Program-made: the position numbers and the translations under genes
DNA from: JACRBK01 sp964427955
GTDB taxonomy: Bacteria; Chloroflexota; Anaerolineae; Aggregatilineales; Aggregatilineaceae
DNA length: 7,116 nt
Reading direction: 5' to 3'
Assembly (NCBI GenBank): GCA_964427955.1
Contig: CAYRWY010000312.1
Span: forward strand, 1 to 7,116
Part shown: positions 7,078 through 7,116 of the stretch, in pieces
How positions within the stretch are numbered: position 1 is the stretch's first letter
Layout: the number at the start of each line of letters is the position of its first letter
Notes under the pieces: generated by a model
Database searches by the model: none
Seen by the model: only the letters and a program-made list of their open reading frames with translations
Told to the model about the DNA's origin: nothing

Positions 7078-7116
7078 AGAAAACTAAAGTAGCTATGGCG
7101 CGAGTGTACCTCACCC

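Larger units (their letters stand above)
6913..7116. other. Non-coding intergenic tail with palindromes and a direct repeat
   Basis: No convincing gene lies in these 204 bases. Contents from left to right: a 20-bp palindrome (6927-6946), the first copy of a direct repeat (6960-6975), a 6-bp-stem hairpin (6985-6999), a G/C-rich hairpin (7000-7048), the second direct repeat copy (7062-7077), and a short AT-richer stretch to the window edge. The sequence is visibly less codon-like and locally more AT-rich than the kinase gene. It is probably the start of an intergenic region whose next gene lies beyond the window. Confidence 0.8.

Noticed and set aside
7062..7100. Promoter for a downstream gene (TTGCAT as -35, TAGCTA as -10).
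   Set aside because: Spacing is only about 12 bases instead of about 17, and the TTGCAT lies in a repeat that also occurs at 6970-6975 without a -10 box.
6881..7114. A 77-codon minus-strand frame covering the intergenic tail.
   Set aside because: Its translation is made of the palindromes and direct repeats (for example HPHPTSPVHGGG and two ARISK copies), a familiar spurious product of intergenic repeats. It also overlaps the kinase 3' end.

Overview
The window is almost entirely one gene. A single plus-strand reading frame (22-6912) encodes a 2,296-residue membrane sensor histidine kinase of roughly 255 kDa (estimated at about 110 Da per residue). A 204-base non-coding tail follows it and runs to the window edge. 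The sequence is GC-rich with strongly GC-biased codons. The kinase style (long PAS/GAF chains, and GAF domains ending in phrases such as RLQAFADQVSIALRNAQLF) is what I know from Chloroflexota, especially Anaerolineae-like lineages. That assignment is an inference from protein style, not from a marker gene.

Layout of the protein in order: short cytoplasmic N-terminus; TM1 (about 18-43); extracytoplasmic CHASE4-type sensor with the DWARWDD motif (77-83); TM2 (about 289-309); HAMP (about 310-363); PAS1 (379-496); GAF1 (534-677); PAS2 (683-799); PAS3 (811-937); GAF2 (965-1110); PAS4 (1124-1242); GAF3 (1275-1423); GAF4, GAF5 and GAF6, three consecutive units of 170, 169 and 170 residues (1424-1932); PAS5 (1950-2066); HisKA with phospho-acceptor His2083; HATPase_c with N, G1, F and G2 boxes (about 2185-2293). 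There is no receiver domain, so the protein needs a separate response regulator, which is not in this window. It looks like an intact, bifunctional-type (kinase/phosphatase) transmitter driven by one external and eleven cytoplasmic input modules.

The tail (6913-7116) holds no credible gene but is rich in structure. It has a perfect 20-bp palindrome 14 bases after the stop codon and a 16-bp exact direct repeat (6960-6975 and 7062-7077). Between the two repeat copies lie a small hairpin and a G/C-rich 22-bp perfect palindrome. These look like intergenic REP/MITE-type repeats, and one may serve as the transcription end of the kinase gene.

I see no CRISPR array, RNA gene, transposase, defence cassette or other new multi-gene system. 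The points most worth a second look are the size of the kinase, its internal GAF triplication with unusually conserved junctions, and the repeat-bracketed hairpin unit downstream.
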